Source of the DNA: Begonia masoniana
Taxonomy: Eukaryota > Streptophyta > Magnoliopsida > Cucurbitales > Begoniaceae
NCBI GenBank assembly: GCA_022432975.1
Contig: CM039515.1
Location: 21,594,923 to 21,658,922 of the forward strand
Reading direction: 5' to 3'
DNA: 64,000 nucleotides
Shown here one piece after another: positions 1 to 11,804 of this stretch; position 1 is the stretch's first letter, and each line of letters opens with the position of its first letter. The position numbers and the translations under genes were made by a program. The notes beneath the pieces are model-generated. The model searched no databases and was not told the origin of the DNA. It saw nothing but the letters and a program-made list of their open reading frames with translations.

Positions 1-164
1 GGCCTACACCATGGAACGGTAGGGAAATTGTTTTCTTGGTTGTTTATTTTGTCTTGTGTTATGCATTGTATGTGACATGCATTATGGTTTTCAAACTACG
101 AAATACGTCTTTTGAGCATTGTTTGCAAATTGGGAAAATGAACTGTAAAGATATGTGAGGCAAT

Positions 165-338
165 GTGTTTGTGTGAGTCACCTCGTCGCGAATTAGTGTC
201 TGAAAGTATGAAAGTTCGGGAGGTGTTTGTGTGAGTCACCTCGTCGCGAATTAGTGTCTGAAAGTATGACAATTCGGGAGGTGTTTGTGTGAGTCATCTC
301 GTCGCGAATTAGTGTCTGAAAGTATGACAGTTCGGGAA
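165..338 (+). repeat. 58-bp tandem repeat of LTR A, three units
   Basis: Three consecutive 58-bp units start at 165, 223 and 281, each carrying CACCTCGTCGCG or a close variant followed by GTGTCTGAAAGTATGA. The same array, with a few substitutions, recurs at about 20600-20780 and 39505-39685. It lies between the splice-donor-like block and the branch-site-like block, the position where every LTR family here carries its own different tandem repeat. Confidence 0.85.
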
Positions 339-670
339 GTGTCTCTCGGTGAGTTGATAATGAACGAGGTTCATTGATCGACGTGGGAGAAGATCATGTA
401 TGGCCGTCTCGTGTGTGAACACGATGTGTGCCTCGTATCTAGCTCTGAGTGGTCAACGCGTGACCATCCTGTTAGGATAGGTATCCGCTTGACGCACAAG
501 TTAGAGTGTTGAGTAATGAATCAAGAACGAGTTGAACACAACCGAGAGTTAGAAACCGCATGTATTAGGGTTGTGTGTGAGGGTTGTTTGTGCAGTGTGC
601 ATTGTGCTTTCGTATGCATTATTCCCTACTTACTAAGCATTAGGCTTACATTTTGTGTTCCGTGGTGTAG

Positions 671-688
671 GTGTCGACCAGAGTACAG
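671..688 (+). other. 18-nt microexon-like block in LTR A
   Basis: An acceptor-like GTGGTGTAG ends at 670. It is preceded about 40-55 bases upstream by the branch-site-like TTACTAAGCATTAGGC, and an 18-base block ending ACAG is followed by a donor-like GTGAGG at 689. Blocks of exactly 18 bases with the same borders occur at the same LTR position in families A, C (3' copy), D, E and H. The splice signals are seen in the sequence; actual splicing is inferred. Confidence 0.5.
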
Positions 689-1279
689 GTGAGGGCCTTA
701 AGGAAAGCTAAAATTGGGACGCAGTTGGTGATGTATGGGGCATGCCGGTGCGGGCAGTTGTCGGGGCGTCTCGACCATGGTGTTCGGGGGAGATGTGAGA
801 CTTTGTATTTTGGGTAGTTTATTGTAGATGTCTGTTGATGTTTTTAAAGTTATTATATAGCTATTGATATTTGTTGTATATAGTCATAGATAAGGGTGAT
901 GTGTCCCCCCTATATTGTGAATTTTCTTCATTTAGGGATGTTAGTATCATAGTTTCCTCTTTTACTATTATTTGAAGATTTCGTATGCTGGATAGTTGAG
1001 TGATTAGTTGAGTAATAATATTCTGTATCTGGTTGGGAATTGGTTTGTGTGCAGGTACTTAGCATTTTGGAGGCGCCATTTTCAGGCGTTACTTTGCCAA
1101 AATTTTCAGGAAGGACGCCGTGGTGCTTAAAGTTTAGGATTAAAGGAAATTAGTGAGTCTAGGCAGCTAGGTATGACATAGGAGAGCTCCGGGAGAGTTA
1201 GTTTTAAATTATGTTTTAACGCGGGATAGCTTAGCAAAGTAGCGTACCGATCACGGGCGGGTTCGGAGGCGTTACAAGA

Positions 1280-1291
1280 TGGTATCAGAGC
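1280..1291 (+). other. Primer binding site (tRNA-iMet) of element 1
   Basis: The 12-base TGGTATCAGAGC, complementary to the 3' end of plant initiator tRNA-Met, lies three bases after the GTTACA end of the LTR. This is the standard primer for minus-strand DNA synthesis in Ty3/gypsy chromoviruses. Confidence 0.95.
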
Positions 1292-1358
1292 AAAATGGTC
1301 GAGTTGTTCAAAGGATTACCCGACAATGCCAGCTGCCGTGCAACGTGCTTCACCGACT

Positions 1359-1424
1359 GTAAGTATTTCTTTCCTTTTTAGTTGAGTTATTAACTAAGAT
1401 TAGATTGTTTGAACCTTTGTACAG
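1359..1424 (+). other. Putative leader intron before gag, element 1
   Basis: GTAAGT at 1359 and TTTGTACAG ending at 1424 bracket 66 bases that include TTAACTAAG, a plausible branch site. The same donor and acceptor occur just before gag in the other copies (49184-49246; 57957-58016; the minus copy near 33152-33215; and split in element 2). Conservation in diverged copies suggests a spliced leader, though splicing itself is inferred. Confidence 0.55.
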
Positions 1425-1436
1425 GATTAGACCAAA

Positions 1437-2120
1437 ATGCCAAGGAACCAAAGACAACCAGAGCGACCTAGAAGTGAACATGATGAATCAGTCAAACTTC
1501 TTATTGAATTGGTCAGTAAGCAGAAGGAGATGGTTGGGAGGCAAGGAGACTTAGTTGAATCGCTGTTAGGTCATGGAGGACCGGGACATATTGGAGCAAG
1601 TTCTAGTGGAGAGAGATTTCGGGGATTGAAGCCTCCAGCATTTGAAGGTCGTTTGACAGATCTGACAACTGCTGAAAGTTGGATATGCACCATTGAGAAT
1701 ATGTTTAATGTCGCTGAGGTAGAGGAAGAAAATAAGGTGAAGTGTGCAACATTCCACCTAGCTACCGATGCCCAACGCTGGTGGGAGACGGTGAAGGCTA
1801 CCACAGAGGCTCATACTATGACATGGAAAGAATTCAATGAGTTGTTTTTCGACAAGTATTACAACAAGACGGTCCAAGCTGCTAAGCGTATGGAATTTAT
1901 GGCTATAAAGCAAACAGGATCGGTAGGGGAGTATATTCAACAGTTGGAATCGTTGTCCCGATTTGCCAGCCACCTAGTTAGTTGGGAAGGAGACAAAATA
2001 TTTCATTTTGTGCAGGGCCTGAAGTCGGAGATTGAGATGCTGGTAAAGACATTCGGAGTTGAACAAATACCATTTAATCGAGTGGTGGCCAAAGCCTTAG
2101 AGGTGGAGGAAGCTATTGGT
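1437..2120 (+). pseudogene. gag: Gag, N-terminal part, element 1 (cut by satellite array)
   Basis: This is the N-terminal two thirds of a retrotransposon Gag (capsid) protein. It begins with an ATG 12 bases after the leader acceptor, MPRNQRQPERPR, a basic start seen in the sister copies. The plant Ty3/gypsy gag core follows: FRGLKPPAFEGRLTD, SWICTIENMF, and QRWWETVKA near residues 115-125. The frame is open until about residue 228, where the 35-bp satellite begins; the last ~30 residues of the open frame are translated satellite, not Gag. The zinc-knuckle part lies 9.4 kb away at 11504. About 30 residues seen in sister Gags between the two halves are missing. Gag packages the RNA and forms the virus-like particle in the cytoplasm; this copy cannot make a whole protein. 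Confidence 0.9.
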
Positions 2121-4632
2121 AAAATTTGTCATCCGGTCACTAAACGACAAAACATAAAATTTGTCATCCGGTCACTAAACGACAAAGCACAAGATCTGTC
2201 ATCCGGTCACTAAACGACAAAACATAAAATTTGTCATCCGGTCACTAAACGACAAAACATAAAATTTGTCATCCGGTCACTAAACGACAAAGCACAAGAT
2301 CTGTCATCCGGTCACTAAACGACAAAGCACAAGATCTGTCATCCGGTCACTAAACGACAAAACATAAAATTTGTCATCCGGTCACTAAACGACAAAGCAC
2401 AAGATCTGTCATCCGGTCACTAAACGACAAAACATAAAATTTGTCATCCGGTCACTAAACGACAAAACATAAAATTTGTCATCCGGTCACTAAACGACAA
2501 AACATAAAATTTGTCATCCGGTCACTAAACGACAAAACATAAAATTTGTCATCCGGTCACTAAACGACAAAACATAAAATTTGTCATCCGGTCACTAAAC
2601 GACAAAGCACAAGATCTGTCATCCGGTCACTAAACGACAAAACATAAAATTTGTCATCCGGTCACTAAACGACAAAACATAAAATTTGTCATCCGGTCAC
2701 TAAACGACAAAGCACAAGATCTGTCATCCGGTCACTAAACGACAAAGCACAAGATCTGTCATCCGGTCACTAAACGACAAAACATAAAATTTGTCATCCG
2801 GTCACTAAACGACAAAACATAAAATTTGTCATCCGGTCACTAAACGACAAAACATAAAATTTGTCATCCGGTCACTAAACGACAAAACATAAAATTTGTC
2901 ATCCGGTCACTAAACGACAAAACATAAAATTTGTCATCCGGTCACTAAACGACAAAACATAAAATTTGTCATCCGGTCACTAAACGACAAAACATAAAAT
3001 TTGTCATCCGGTCACTAAACGACAAAACATAAAATTTGTCATCCGGTCACTAAACGACAAAGCACAAGATCTGTCATCCGGTCACTAAACGACAAAGCAC
3101 AAGATCTGTCATCCGGTCACTAAACGACAAAACATAAAATTTGTCATCCGGTCACTAAACGACAAAACATAAAATTTGTCATCCGGTCACTAAACGACAA
3201 AACATAAAATTTGTCATCCGGTCACTAAACGACAAAACATAAAATTTGTCATCCGGTCACTAAACGACAAAACATAAAATTTGTCATCCGGTCACTAAAC
3301 GACAAAGCACAAGATCTGTCATCCGGTCACTAAACGACAAAACATAAAATTTGTCATCCGGTCACTAAACGACAAAACATAAAATTTGTCATCCGGTCAC
3401 TAAACGACAAAACATAAAATTTGTCATCCGGTCACTAAACGACAAAGCACAAGATCTGTCATCCGGTCACTAAACGACAAAACATAAAATTTGTCATCCG
3501 GTCACTAAACGACAAAACATAAAATTTGTCATCCGGTCACTAAACGACAAAGCACAAGATCTGTCATCCGGTCACTAAACGACAAAACATAAAATTTGTC
3601 ATCCGGTCACTAAACGACAAAGCACAAGATCTGTCATCCGGTCACTAAACGACAAAGCACAAGATCTGTCATCCGGTCACTAAACGACAAAGCACAAGAT
3701 CTGTCATCCGGTCACTAAACGACAAAGCACAAGATCTGTCATCCGGTCACTAAACGACAAAACATAAAATTTGTCATCCGGTCACTAAACGACAAAACAT
3801 AAAATTTGTCATCCGGTCACTAAACGACAAAACATAAAATTTGTCATCCGGTCACTAAACGACAAAACATAAAATTTGTCATCCGGTCACTAAACGACAA
3901 AACATAAAATTTGTCATCCGGTCACTAAACGACAAAACATAAAATTTGTCATCCGGTCACTAAACGACAAAACATAAAATTTGTCATCCGGTCACTAAAC
4001 GACAAAACATAAAATTTGTCATCCGGTCACTAAACGACAAAACATAAAATTTGTCATCCGGTCACTAAACGACAAAACATAAAATTTGTCATCCGGTCAC
4101 TAAACGACAAAACATAAAATTTGTCATCCGGTCACTAAACGACAAAACATAAAATTTGTCATCCGGTCACTAAACGACAAAACATAAAATTTGTCATCCG
4201 GTCACTAAACGACAAAGCACAAGATCTGTCATCCGGTCACTAAACGACAAAACATAAAATTTGTCATCCGGTCACTAAACGACAAAACATAAAATTTGTC
4301 ATCCGGTCACTAAACGACAAAACATAAAATTTGTCATCCGGTCACTAAACGACAAAGCACAAGATCTGTCATCCGGTCACTAAACGACAAAACATAAAAT
4401 TTGTCATCCGGTCACTAAACGACAAAGCACAAGATCTGTCATCCGGTCACTAAACGACAAAGCACAAGATCTGTCATCCGGTCACTAAACGACAAAACAT
4501 AAAATTTGTCATCCGGTCACTAAACGACAAAACATAAAATTTGTCATCGGTCACTAAACGACAAAACATAAAATTTGTCATCCGGTCACTAAACGACAAA
4601 ACATAAAATTTGTCATCCGGTCACTAAACGAA
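2121..4632 (-). repeat. 35-bp satellite array, about 72 units
   Basis: The unit is 35 bp, with the invariant part TGTCATCCGGTCACTAAACG. Two subtypes alternate irregularly: one has AACATAAAATTT at the unit junction, the other AGCACAAGATCT. Units are otherwise nearly identical apart from a one-base deletion near 4549, which points to recent homogenisation. The reverse complement of the core, TTTTGTCGTTTAGTGACCGG, matches the 61-bp array at 45562-47220 (18 of 20) and the 77-bp array of LTR C (19 of 20). Confidence 0.95.
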
Positions 4633-5586
4633 AAAATATATCCTTCATCTACCGGTGACGTCAGCCGGAAGATCTCTCTTATCCGGGCACTAGACGACAA
4701 ACAAAACACCTATATCATCCGACAAACAAAACACTCGACATCATCCGGTAGAAAAGAAACACAACACTATCCACAGAAAAGAATTTACTTACTTCCCAAA
4801 GACCATTCAGGAACGACTCAAGCCATAGCATTAATCAAATCCGATAAAAATCAACATTTAAAAACCAACCGACTGCTAAAATCAGTAAATTTCAAAACGT
4901 ATTCAAAATGCTAAATTCCTACTGTCATGAGAACTCAACATACTCAGACTGAATCCTTGACTACTAGTCCTCCACACTGACAGACATCAGTTAAACGCCC
5001 CGTCAGCTGCCAGAAATTGAATAAGTGTACTCCTCCAACCCGACTTGTCCTCAGTGAACTCAGTAAACACACCTGCTGTCACTCTTCTTCACCTCATCAC
5101 ACACTCATCTATTAGCCTAATGCTAAGTAAGTAATGCAGAAATGATATGAATTACTGAAACATAAACTCCTAAACATGCAGTTTCTACTTTCTCATCTCA
5201 GTTGTTCATTCATCGTTTCTGATACAGATCCCCCTGTGAAATTGGGAGTTGGATCAACTCTCCAAAGTATATATATCCACTGTCTCATTAAGGGGCGGAT
5301 TAATTCCCTTAATAGTAAATCTGATTCACATGTTCAGATCCCCCTGTGAAATTGGAAGTTGGATCAGCTCTTCCAAAGTATATATATCCACTGTCTCATT
5401 AAGGCGGAGTAATTCCCAAAAGTAAATTAAACAAAGCCATGTTAAAATAATCGTTGGCAATATTAAGAATCATTCAGTTGAGAAGCAAAGGTTTTAACTC
5501 GTAAAATAATTTAAAGATTTCAAAAGTCAATTTCATCGACCGCCGAACAAAGTCAGCAAAAAGGGAAGGCTGCTCGAAGACATCCA
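4633..5586 (-). mobile_element. Type C-like LTR fragment between two 35-bp arrays
   Basis: Read on the minus strand, this segment matches parts of the LTR at 55359-57873. About 5586-5410 resembles 57533-57730, just after the 77-bp array. About 5405-5225 holds two units of the CTAATCCGCCCCTTAATGAG / CAATTTCACAGGGGGATC repeat. The rest includes a TTACTTAGCATTAGGC block and a microexon region. The order is rearranged relative to an intact LTR, as expected after recombination between tandem arrays. TGACGTCA is at 4656-4663. There is no coding content. Confidence 0.65.
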
Positions 5587-5846
5587 CCGGTCACTAAACG
5601 ACAAAACATAAAATTTGTCATCCGGTCACTAAACGACAAAACATAAAATTTGTCATCCGGTCACTAAACGACAAAACATAAAATTTGTCATCCGGTCACT
5701 AAACGACAAAACATAAAATTTGTCATCCGGTCACTAAACGACAAAACATAAAATTTGTCATCCGGTCACTAAACGACAAAACATAAAATTTGTCATCCGG
5801 TCACTAAACGACAAAACATAAAATTTGTCATCCGGTCACTAAACGA
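5587..5846 (-). repeat. Short 35-bp satellite array, 7 full units plus a partial
   Basis: This is the same 35-bp unit as at 2121-4632, all of the AACATAAAATTT subtype. It ends in the same degenerate unit (CTAAACGAAAAAATATATCC) as the large array. The two arrays therefore share an array edge and one derives from the other by duplication of a larger block. Confidence 0.95.
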
Positions 5847-5984
5847 AAAAATATATCCTCATTACCGGTGGAAGTAAGCCGTATGATCCGCCATCCGATA
5901 GACTTAGTCTACATCCACCCCCCCCCGGTGACGTCATGCCGGGACGATCTCTCTTATCCGGGCACTAGCCGACAAACAAAACAC
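5847..5984 (-). other. Spacer with TGACGTCA palindrome between arrays
   Basis: About 140 bp separates the 35-bp and 25-bp arrays. It carries TGACGTCA at 5929-5936 and GATCTCTCTTATCCGGGCAC, both also found after the large 35-bp array (4656-4690). No gene is present. The palindrome is the core of plant TGA-type bZIP binding sites; a regulatory role is inferred. Confidence 0.6.
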
Positions 5985-8900
5985 CTACATCATCCGGTGA
6001 CTAAACATACTACATCATCCGGTGACTAAACATACTACATCATCCGGTGACTAAACATACTACATCATCCGGTGAGGAAACATACTACATCATCCGGTGA
6101 CTAAACATACTACATCATCCGGTGACTAAACATACTACATCATCCGGTGAGGAAACATACTACATCATCCGGTGACTAAACATACTACATCATCTGGTGA
6201 CTAAACATACTACATCATCCGGTGACTAAACATACTACATCATCTGGTGACTAAACATACTACATCATCCGGTGAGGAAACATACTACATCATCCGGTGA
6301 CTAAACATACTACATCATCCGGTGACTAAACATACTACATCATCCGGTGACTAAACATACTACATCATCCGGTGAGGAAACATACTACATCATCCGGTGA
6401 GGAAACATACTACATCATCCGGTGACTAAACATACTACATCATCCGGTGACTAAACATACTACATCATCCGGTGACTAAACATACTACATCATCCGGTGA
6501 CTAAACATACTACATCATCTGGTGACTAAACATACTACATCATCCGGTGACTAAACATACTACATCATCTGGTGACTAAACATACTACATCATCCGGTGA
6601 CTAAACATACTACATCATCCGGTGACTAAACATACTACATCATCCGGTGACTAAACATACTACATCATCTGGTGACTAAACATACTACATCATCCGGTGA
6701 CTAAACATACTACATCATCCGGTGAGGAAACATACTACATCATCCGGTGAGGAAACATACTACATCATCCGGTGAGGAAACATACTACATCATCCGGTGA
6801 CTAAACATACTACATCATCCGGTGACTAAACATACTACATCATCCGGTGACTAAACATACTACATCATCTGGTGACTAAACATACTACATCATCCGGTGA
6901 GGAAACATACTACATCATCCGGTGACTAAACATACTACATCATCCGGTGACTAAACATACTACATCATCCGGTGAGGAAACATACTACATCATCCGGTGA
7001 CTAAACATACTACATCATCTGGTGACTAAACATACTACATCATCTGGTGACTAAACATACTACATCATCCGGTGACTAAACATACTACATCATCCGGTGA
7101 CTAAACATACTACATCATCTGGTGACTAAACATACTACATCATCCGGTGACTAAACATACTACATCATCCGGTGACTAAACATACTACATCATCCGGTGA
7201 CTAAACATACTACATCATCCGGTGAGGAAACATACTACATCATCCGGTGAGGAAACATACTACATCATCCGGTGACTAAACATACTACATCATCTGGTGA
7301 CTAAACATACTACATCATCTGGTGACTAAACATACTACATCATCCGGTGACTAAACATACTACATCATCCGGTGACTAAACATACTACATCATCCGGTGA
7401 GGAAACATACTACATCATCCGGTGACTAAACATACTACATCATCCGGTGACTAAACATACTACATCATCCGGTGAGGAAACATACTACATCATCCGGTGA
7501 GGAAACATACTACATCATCTGGTGACTAAACATACTACATCATCCGGTGACTAAACATACTACATCATCCGGTGAGGAAACATACTACATCATCCGGTGA
7601 CTAAACATACTACATCATCCGGTGAGGAAACATACTACATCATCCGGTGAGGAAACATACTACATCATCCGGTGAGGAAACATACTACATCATCCGGTGA
7701 GGAAACATACTACATCATCCGGTGAGGAAACATACTACATCATCCGGTGACTAAACATACTACATCATCCGGTGAGGAAACATACTACATCATCCGGTGA
7801 GGAAACATACTACATCATCCGGTGAGGAAACATACTACATCATCCGGTGAGGAAACATACTACATCATCCGGTGACTAAACATACTACATCATCCGGTGA
7901 CTAAACATACTACATCATCCGGTGACTAAACATACTACATCATCTGGTGACTAAACATACTACATCATCCGGTGACTAAACATACTACATCATCTGGTGA
8001 CTAAACATACTACATCATCCGGTGAGGAAACATACTACATCATCCGGTGACTAAACATACTACATCATCCGGTGACTAAACATACTACATCATCTGGTGA
8101 CTAAACATACTACATCATCCGGTGAGGAAACATACTACATCATCCGGTGAGGAAACATACTACATCATCCGGTGAGGAAACATACTACATCATCCGGTGA
8201 GGAAACGTACTACATCATCCGGTGAGGAAACATACTACATCATCCGGTGACTAGACGTACTACATCATCCGGTGAGGAAACATACTACATCATCCGGTGA
8301 CTAGACGTACTACATCATCCGGTGACTAAACATACTACATCATCCGGTGACTAAACATACTACATCATCCGGTGACTAGACGTACTACATCATCCGGTGA
8401 CTAAACATACTACATCATCCGGTGACTAGACGTACTACATCATCCGGTGACTAAACATACTACATCATCCGGTGACTAGACGTACTACATCATCCGGTGA
8501 CTAAACATACTACATCATCCGGTGAGGAAACATACTACATCATCCGGTGACTAGACGTACTACATCATCCGGTGACTAAACATACTACATCATCCGGTGA
8601 CTAAACATACTACATCATCCGGTGACTAGACGTACTACATCATCCGGTGACTAGACGTACTACATCATCCGGTGAGGAAACATACTACATCATCCGGTGA
8701 CTAGACGTACTACATCATCCGGTGACTAAACATACTACATCATCCGGTGACTAAACATACTACATCATCCGGTGACTAAACATACTACATCATCCGGTGA
8801 CTAAACATACTACATCATCCGGTGAGGAAACATACTACATCATCCGGTGACTAAACATACTACATCATCCGGTGACTAGACGTACTACATCATCCGGTGA

Positions 8901-9703
8901 CTAAACATACTACATCATCCGGTGACTAGACGTACTACATCATCCGGTGACTAGACGTACTACATCATCCGGTGAGGAAACATACTACATCATCCGGTGA
9001 CTAAACATACTACATCATCCGGTGACTAAACATACTACATCATCCGGTGACTAAACATACTACATCATCCGGTGACTAAACATACTACATCATCCGGTGA
9101 CTAGACGTACTACATCATCCGGTGAGGAAACATACTACATCATCCGGTGACTAAACATACTACATCATCCGGTGACTAAACATACTACATCATCCGGTGA
9201 GGAAACATACTACATCATCCGGTGACTAGACGTACTACATCATCCGGTGACTAAACATACTACATCATCCGGTGACTAAACATACTACATCATCCGGTGA
9301 CTAAACATACTACATCATCCGGTGACTAAACATACTACATCATCCGGTGAGGAAACATACTACATCATCTGGTGACTAAACATACTACATCATCCGGTGA
9401 GGAAACATACTACATCATCCGGTGACTAAACATACTACATCATCCGGTGACTAAACATACTACATCATCCGGTGACTAAACATACTACATCATCCGGTGA
9501 CTAAACATACTACATCATCCGGTGACTAAACATACTACATCATCCGGTGACTAGACGTACAATCATCTGGTGAGGAACATACTACATCATCCGGTGACTA
9601 CAATCACTACATCATCCGGTGACTCAACGTACTATATACTACCGGTGACTAGACGTACTACCTCATCGGTTGACTAGAACGTACTCCATCATCCGGTGAC
9701 TAA
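5985..9703 (-). repeat. 25-bp satellite array, about 142 units
   Basis: The basic unit is CATACTACATCATCCGGTGA plus CTAAA, 25 bp. Variants are GGAAA for CTAAA, CTGGTGA for CCGGTGA, and CTAGACGTAC for CTAAACATAC. The CTGG variant is concentrated at about 6180-8100 and the AGACGTAC variant at about 8210-9560, so the array has zones of local homogenisation. The last ~140 bp (9561-9703) are degenerate units. The core CATCCGGTGACTAAAC resembles the core of the 35-bp unit, indicating a common LTR origin. Confidence 0.95.
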
Positions 9704-11503
9704 TTGTTCAACTTCTATCATTTTGACATCCGCCGATGACGTCAGCCGGATGATGCCTCATACAGCTTCTATCATAACGGCCGTAAAAACACTATAATCA
9801 TCAAACAACTTCATCCAATAGAAAATACCACAACTCACCCAAATCTTACTGGTAACTATAAACCTCAATGAGTAAGAATCATAGACTCATCCAGAATACA
9901 CATAGCGGAAGACTTAAGCAAAACAGACCATTCAATAATCTTTAAAATCATTATCAGACTCTGAAGTCTAATCAATCAAATCCGAATCTCATTGTTATAA
10001 GAAATTCTATTCTACTTAGACATCTGTTTATCATAAACTTCACTGACTAACTATGAGCATAACCAGGGGACTTAATCGCCTGTCCAGCCTTGGACTGTCA
10101 TACTGAGCATCCTCCAGCAACCAGCTTTAAACATCATCTCTGGATTGGAAATCCTCACCTGTTAGCTCTTCACCTACATCATAAGGTTTAACTATAAGCC
10201 TAATGCTTAGTAAGGAATGCAACACTAACATGGATGCATGAATGTATAATCCGGGAATCACATGCTCATAAGTCTTTTCTCGTTCTTATCTTTGCTCGTA
10301 ATCATCATTCATAATCATGGATCATATTCATCATTCATATTCATCATTCTTAATCATTAATCATATTCTTCATTTAAGTTGTGTGGATTAAGAGAGGATT
10401 TGTGCCGGTAAAGGGGGTTCGACAGTGAGTTTGATCTTGGTCCCTACTGCGGGTCGTATTCATATGTCCCTCTTTTGGACTGTGACATACGCCGAACCGC
10501 CCCCAACCCTCACTTAGTCCACGTTGCATAAGTTTTATCTTCTTACTTTGTTCATGAGAAAATCATGCTCTTAAAACATTTTCATATGCATAAAATAGTC
10601 ATGATGCAAGTATATGAAAACTCTTAGATCATCAAGCTACAGAATAGAGAACTATCCAACATGAAACCTTACCATTGAACTAATTATCAACATAAATGCT
10701 AGACAGTAACATAAAGAAACTTCTAATCATCGTATGAGTTCCTACCTAACATCCTTTGATGTAAGGTCCTAATGACCGAGAAACCTATACATTCACTTAC
10801 CTGGTCCCTTAGCAAAAATCTGAGTCTCTTCTCTTCGGACTTCTTTACCTAAAACATTTACATAGCAGTAGTTAAAACAAAAATTCTATTAGTTCTAATC
10901 ACAAGTCATCCTAGGGTCTAATAGCTAAAGTCATTCCCGAATCCATAGTTTAATACTCTGTGCAGTCTGAATCCAAAAACCAAAATAGACAGACCCGACT
11001 ATCGATTACTCAGGGTTGGTTATTTTAAATGTCCAGAATCGATTCGGAATGACATTACTGATCTCGGATTTTAAAATGTCCTTATTATTACTCGGCCATT
11101 GAAGAATCCAGAACTTCAACACCTAGCTGAAAATAGAGCTTAACGACTAACAGATAACTACATTGCCTATTTCATACCTTGGGTGTGGATTCGTAGGGAA
11201 TGCAGGCCTGAAGCCGGGCGTCGACGAGAAGGATCACTGGTAACAGAGAGCGAGAGCTCGGGAGAGAAGAAATCACCGAGAGTAGAAGATGTCGGCTACA
11301 GTGGTTTAAATGAGGTTTGAATCCTTTCCATTTTCTTTAAATACCGGTCTCAATCCTCCATTATTACAACTTTGCCACTCAACCTAGTTTAAATCCACAT
11401 GAAATTAATTAAGCTTAGCCTAAAATTATAAACCGTGAAGATTGAATATTCGTGACCGTTAAAACAGTTAGGAAGTCACCTGGTCGTCTTGTCGTGTGTT
11501 ACA
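9704..11503 (-). mobile_element. Minus-strand LTR, 5' portion (type G-like)
   Basis: Read on the minus strand from 11503, it starts TGTAACAC and follows the order of the LTR at 42078-44545. Landmarks are a leader with CTCCCGAGCTC near 11255, an exon-like block ending CCAG|GTAAGTGAATG near 10795, the GGGGGTTCGACAGTGAG region at 10400-10510, and the CCTTACTAAGCATTAGGC block near 10205. The 15-nt microexon-like block is at 10159-10173. It then runs into the arrays; TGACGTCA is at 9737-9744. Many indels relative to family G show that it is a diverged member. Confidence 0.8.
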
Positions 11504-11804
11504 TTCTCAGTTTCAGGGAACTAAAAGGCTAAGAGACAATTTAAACGACCAAAGAGAAGGAATGAAACCGCGAAAGCAGCAAAGGAGAAGTTTTCCGAAA
11601 TGTCTAAAATGTTTGAAATATCATCTAGGAGAGTGCGGTCAGTATGAGGGAAGATGTTTTAATTGTTTTGGAGCTGACCATATTGCCTGAGATTGCCCAA
11701 AGCCAAAGACCAACTTGTGTTTCAATTGCAACGAGTCTGGGCACATAGCTAAGAATTGTCCTATAGGAAAGAAAGGTCAAGCTAAAGCAACACGCAGGAT
11801 TTAA
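11504..11804 (+). pseudogene. gag: Gag, zinc-knuckle part, element 1
   Basis: This is the C-terminal part of the Gag begun at 1437. It resumes with SQFQGTKR, then CLKCLKYHLGECGQYEGRC, and shows two CCHC knuckles, CFNCFGADHIA-stop-DC and CFNCNESGHIAKNC. A TGA at 11688-11690 interrupts the first knuckle, and a stop follows at about 11802. CCHC knuckles bind the element RNA during packaging. No protease or reverse transcriptase follows. Confidence 0.85.

Larger units (their letters stand above)
1..1276 (+). mobile_element. 5' LTR (type A) of element 1, 3' part only
   Basis: This is the 3' portion of a Ty3/gypsy LTR whose start lies before the window. It ends in GTTACA and is followed three bases later by an initiator-Met primer binding site, which fixes the boundary. 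It matches 20440-21623 and 39350-40554 closely, so these are the same LTR family. It holds three 58-bp tandem units, a splice-like microexon at 671-688, and the conserved LTR end rich in GGGCGGGTTCGG. No coding sequence is supported here. Confidence 0.9.
2121..11503 (-). mobile_element. Composite minus-strand LTR/satellite insertion inside gag
   Basis: This 9.4 kb block separates the two halves of gag in element 1. Its right edge is a proper LTR start on the minus strand (TGTAACAC read from 11503). Its left edge is not an LTR end: the 35-bp array abuts gag directly, and about 100 bp of gag are missing. Read on the minus strand it runs: LTR start, exon-like block, microexon (10159-10173), 25-bp array, spacer, short 35-bp array, a fragment of a type C-like LTR, and a long 35-bp array. 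No target-site duplication can be shown. The simplest reading is a solo LTR related to families G and C whose internal repeats expanded and recombined, deleting the left end. Confidence 0.75.

Noticed and set aside
2121..9703. CRISPR-like array of short repeats
   Set aside because: The repeats are contiguous with no unique spacers, lie in an LTR of a plant retrotransposon, and vary by unit type. They are satellites, not CRISPR.
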